Origin: Phycisphaerae bacterium
GTDB taxonomy: Bacteria; Planctomycetota; Phycisphaerae; Phycisphaerales; SM1A02
DNA length: 43,847 nt
Direction: 5' to 3'
NCBI GenBank assembly: GCA_002717655.1
Contig: PBAY01000034.1
Location: 1 to 43,847 of the forward strand
The position numbers were made by a program, and so were the translations under genes. Numbering within the stretch: the first letter of the stretch is position 1; each line of letters starts with the position of its first letter. Below are positions 43,403 to 43,847 of this stretch, one piece after another. Below the pieces are notes generated by a model. The model was given only the letters and a program-made list of their open reading frames with translations. It did not search any database and was not told the origin of the DNA.

Positions 43403-43847
43403 ATGAAACCTCGTCTCATGCTCATGGCATGTGTTGCTGTCGCCTCGTCAGCAGCTCATGCTGGAACGATTCATGTCCCTCATGACTACTCCACAATCCA
43501 GGAAGCCATCGACATCGCGACACCTGGTGATGTGATCTCGGTCACGCCCGGTGTTTACAGGGAATCCCTGGAGATCGACGGCAAGGATCTGACCTTGAGG
43601 TCTAGTTCCTCGACAGGCCGAGTCATCGTGGATGGTGACAATCGATTTCGCTGCCTGGAATGTCGAAACGTGACATCGGCCATGACGGTCTCGGGATTGA
43701 TCTTCATGGATGGCCAATCGCCTCTCCTCAATGAGCCATCGTCGCTTCCAGCCAGGGGCGATGATGCACTCAGCATGTTGCTGTCCCTGCGTGGGGGTGG
43801 TGTGCTCCTGCAGAACGCGGACGTTCAATTCGAGAATTGTGTTTTCG
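43403..43847 (+). CDS. Secreted beta-helix repeat protein, 5' part (runs off the window)
   Basis: The frame is open from ATG 43403 to the window edge (148 codons). The N terminus is a signal peptide (M-K-P-R-L-M-L-M-A-C-V-A-V-A, ending A-A-H-A). Then P-H-D-Y-S-T-I-Q-E-A-I-D-I-A-T-P-G-D and T-P-G-V-Y-R-E-S follow, the same entry sequence as in the beta-helix protein at 34463, and later R-G-G-G-V-L-L-Q-N-A with N-C-V-F at the edge. It is therefore probably a right-handed parallel beta-helix protein. Only the start is seen, so catalytic sites or a dockerin-like end cannot be judged. The Shine-Dalgarno is GGAG, about 9 bases upstream. Confidence 0.8.
   Translation, partial: MKPRLMLMACVAVASSAAHAGTIHVPHDYSTIQEAIDIATPGDVISVTPGVYRESLEIDGKDLTLRSSSSTGRVIVDGDNRFRCLECRNVTSAMTVSGLIFMDGQSPLLNEPSSLPARGDDALSMLLSLRGGGVLLQNADVQFENCVF

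Noticed and set aside
1-43847. CRISPR array, insertion sequence, prophage or integron
   Set aside because: No spaced direct repeats, transposase, integrase or terminal inverted repeats were found; the only tandem repeat is the 36-bp coding duplication.

Overview
The window looks like chromosomal DNA from a planctomycete, most likely of the class Phycisphaerae. The lineage call is an inference. It rests on SecA with large insertions, secreted proteins ending in dockerin-like calcium-binding repeats, a zinc-ribbon-type FmdB relative without cysteines, and a diderm envelope gene set (LptE-like and BamD-like) next to a complete flagellar export locus. Coding density is high, stop codons are standard, and I see no insertion sequence, prophage, CRISPR array or integrase. 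Ribosome binding sites are mostly GGAGG or AGGAG.

Layout. 1-2580 is the 3' part of secA. 2588-4324 (minus) holds a multi-spanning membrane protein and a hotdog-fold protein. 4431-8047 (plus) is a four-gene cluster: TIM-barrel sugar isomerase/epimerase-like protein, gamma-glutamyltransferase, a cysteine-less FmdB-like protein and a CpeT/CpcT-family lipoprotein, ended by a bidirectional hairpin. 8121-11767 (minus) carries a Cys-rich lipoprotein, pyrC, rpsB and tsf. 11953-14270 (plus) carries a short uvrC and a secreted two-domain cupredoxin. 14353-18313 (minus) is an envelope cluster, bamD-like, lptE-like and ftsH; ftsH is broken by one in-frame TGA. 18475-30904 (plus) is the flagellar cluster motA-motB-fliL-fliN-fliO-fliP-fliQ-fliR-flhB-flhA-flhF-flhG-small membrane protein-fliA, closed by a hairpin. 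30985-34277 holds a lone CoA-transferase subunit B (minus), an ALDH7-like dehydrogenase and a Nudix protein (plus) and a small basic protein (minus). 34463-40580 (plus) holds a parallel beta-helix protein, korA-korB and mnmG. 40577-42757 (minus) is a GH16 glycoside hydrolase. A tRNA-Thr(UGU) lies at 42980-43052, and a second beta-helix gene runs off the right edge from 43403.

How the genes work together. The flagellar block supplies stator (MotAB), FliL, a switch protein (FliN), the export gate (FliOPQR-FlhAB), the positioning pair FlhF/FlhG and the flagellar sigma factor. Many junctions overlap by four bases (ATGA or GTGA), which suggests translational coupling. SecA, BamD-like, LptE-like and FtsH belong to envelope biogenesis and quality control. 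KorAB supplies 2-oxoacid:ferredoxin oxidoreduction. The GH16 enzyme, cupredoxin and beta-helix proteins form a secreted set, three of them with visible dockerin-like C termini.

I found no obvious new multi-gene system. The observations most worth following are the in-frame TGA in ftsH, the apparent five-fold repetition of a helical unit in SecA, and several family members that have lost expected residues or domains (FmdB-like without cysteines, UvrC without HhH, one cupredoxin domain without its Met ligand). All family calls come from reading the translated sequence, not from database searches.
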